A DNA stretch of 8,788 bases from Phyllobacteriaceae bacterium. GTDB lineage: Bacteria; Pseudomonadota; Alphaproteobacteria; Rhizobiales; Devosiaceae. Each line of letters opens with the position of its first letter. Position 1 is the stretch's first letter. This document shows, one piece after another, positions 5,764-8,788 of this stretch. The notes beneath the pieces were generated by a model. The model was not told the DNA's origin. It was given only the letters and a program-made list of their open reading frames with translations, and ran no database searches. Both the position numbers and the translations under genes were made by a program. The DNA lies in contig JAAZLP010000161.1 in assembly GCA_012799265.1 (NCBI GenBank), forward strand, positions 1 to 8,788. The letters run 5' to 3'.

Positions 5764-6234
5764 ATGTCCCGTCGCCACCGTGCAGAGAAGCGTGACGTTA
5801 TTCCCGATCCCAAATTCGGCGATGTCGTTGTTTCCAAGTTCATGAATTACCTGATGCTCGACGGCAAGAAGTCTGCCGCCGAATCTATCGTCTATGGCGC
5901 ATTCGACATCGTCGAAGCCAAGACCAAGCAGGACCCGATCACCGTGTTCCACGGCGCCCTGGACAATATCCGTCCGGCCGTTGAAGTTCGTTCGCGCCGC
6001 GTTGGTGGTGCAACCTACCAGGTTCCGGTCGAAGTCCGTGCTGACCGTCAGCAGGCCCTGGCCATTCGCTGGCTGATCGACTCCGCCCGCAAGCGCGGCG
6101 AGAACACCATGCGCGAACGTCTCTCGGGCGAGCTCATGGATGCGATGAATGGCCGTGGTCAGGCCGTCAAGAAACGCGAAGACACGCACCGTATGGCTGA
6201 CGCCAACCGTGCCTTCTCGCACTACCGCTGGTAG
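5764..6234 (+). CDS. rpsG: 30S ribosomal protein S7
   Basis: A 156-residue S7, standard length. S7 is the primary assembly protein of the 30S head, binding the 3' major domain of 16S rRNA and contacting the E-site tRNA. The N-terminus MSRRHRAEKR, the KFMNYLMLDGKKSAAE block (about 25-40), the beta-hairpin region RSRRVGGATYQVPVEV (77-92) and the C-terminal THRMADANRAFSHYRW are typical. AAGGAG (5748-5753) overlaps the rpsL stop and lies ten bases before the ATG, indicating translational linkage. In E. coli S7 represses its own operon by binding the rpsL-rpsG junction. Here the junction is only 14 nt, so that exact mechanism is not evident. Confidence 0.98.
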   Translation: MSRRHRAEKRDVIPDPKFGDVVVSKFMNYLMLDGKKSAAESIVYGAFDIVEAKTKQDPITVFHGALDNIRPAVEVRSRRVGGATYQVPVEVRADRQQALAIRWLIDSARKRGENTMRERLSGELMDAMNGRGQAVKKREDTHRMADANRAFSHYRW

Positions 6235-6243
6235 GAGCAACCT

Positions 6244-8334
<2,091 letters not shown>

Positions 8335-8336
8335 AA

Positions 8337-8380
8337 CAGCGCAAGCTAAGAAACTCAACAGAATGTCGGCGATTGCGCTG
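8337..8380 (+). repeat. Inverted repeat between fusA and tuf
   Basis: CAGCGCAA (8337-8344) and TTGCGCTG (8373-8380) are perfect reverse complements separated by 28 bases. They fill most of the fusA-tuf gap and end nine bases before the tuf Shine-Dalgarno. The mRNA could fold into an 8-bp stem. It has no U-tract, so it is not an intrinsic terminator; processing, mRNA stability or tuf translation control are possible roles. Confidence 0.6.
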
Positions 8381-8399
8381 ACGAATTTGGAGAAAAAAG

Positions 8400-8788
8400 A
8401 TGGGTAAGGAAAAGTTTTCCCGCTCCAAGCCGCACTGCAACATTGGCACCATTGGCCACGTTGACCACGGCAAGACTTCGCTGACCGCAGCGATCACCAA
8501 GGTTCTGGCTGAAGCCGGTGGCGCAGCGTTCAAGGACTATGCGTCGATCGACAGCGCGCCGGAAGAAAAGGCACGCGGCATCACCATCAACACCTCGCAC
8601 GTCGAGTACGAGACGGCTAACCGTCACTACGCTCACGTCGACTGCCCGGGCCACGCTGACTATGTGAAGAACATGATCACCGGTGCTGCCCAGATGGACG
8701 GCGCTATCCTCGTGGTTTCCGCTGCTGACGGCCCGATGCCGCAGACCCGTGAGCACATCCTGCTCGCTCGTCAGGTTGGCGTTCCGGC
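8400..8788 (+). CDS. tuf: Translation elongation factor Tu (N-terminal part)
   Basis: The first 129 codons of EF-Tu; the gene runs off the window end. EF-Tu delivers aminoacyl-tRNA to the ribosome as a GTP complex. The start MGKEKFSRSKPHCNIGTIGH is typical, and the GTPase motifs are G1 GHVDHGKT (19-26), switch I RGITI (59-63) and G3 DCPGHADY (81-88, with catalytic His85). GKTSLTAAITK is the variant usual in alphaproteobacteria. GGAG (8389-8392) lies seven bases before the ATG. It follows fusA as the fourth gene of the str operon. Many alphaproteobacteria carry a second tuf copy elsewhere; this cannot be judged here. Confidence 0.98.
   Translation, partial: MGKEKFSRSKPHCNIGTIGHVDHGKTSLTAAITKVLAEAGGAAFKDYASIDSAPEEKARGITINTSHVEYETANRHYAHVDCPGHADYVKNMITGAAQMDGAILVVSAADGPMPQTREHILLARQVGVP

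Overview
The window looks like chromosomal DNA from an alphaproteobacterium. The evidence is the rpoC end followed by a str operon (rpsL-rpsG-fusA-tuf), GC-rich codon use, and protein sequences typical of the Hyphomicrobiales. Devosia or a close relative is my guess, but I cannot confirm it without a search. The two flanks are core transcription and translation genes. Between them sits an accessory block of about 4.3 kb.

Region by region: (1) 1-702 is the 3' end of rpoC, closed by a textbook intrinsic terminator at 725-748. (2) 769-2782 holds two minus-strand redox genes: an FAD/NAD(P) flavoprotein monooxygenase of the CzcO type, and upstream of it a DkgA-like aldo/keto reductase. A perfect hairpin separates them and overlaps the flavoprotein's ribosome binding site. 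(3) 2840-4977 is the plus-strand remainder of a sugar-import locus: only the last 70 or so codons of an FrcC/RbsC-type permease, then an intact single-domain sugar ABC ATPase and an intact Gfo/Idh/MocA-family dehydrogenase. (4) 4978-5377 is a 400-bp non-coding stretch with two candidate promoters and a GC-rich hairpin, the likely leader of the str operon. (5) 5378-8788 holds rpsL, rpsG, fusA and the first 129 codons of tuf, with Shine-Dalgarno sites overlapping the preceding stop codons in the first two junctions. An 8-bp inverted repeat lies between fusA and tuf.

How the genes relate: the str genes form the usual translation operon (S12, S7, EF-G, EF-Tu). The ABC ATPase and the dehydrogenase were probably part of a sugar or polyol uptake and oxidation operon. 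Its permease is now truncated, so the ATPase here has no local membrane partner. The aldo/keto reductase reads away from the breakpoint.

Nothing here looks like a wholly new defence, mobile or RNA system. The points most worth checking are the arginine at S12 residue 88 (a known streptomycin-resistance substitution in other bacteria), the rearrangement breakpoint that beheads the permease, and the RNA structures before the flavoprotein, rpsL and tuf.
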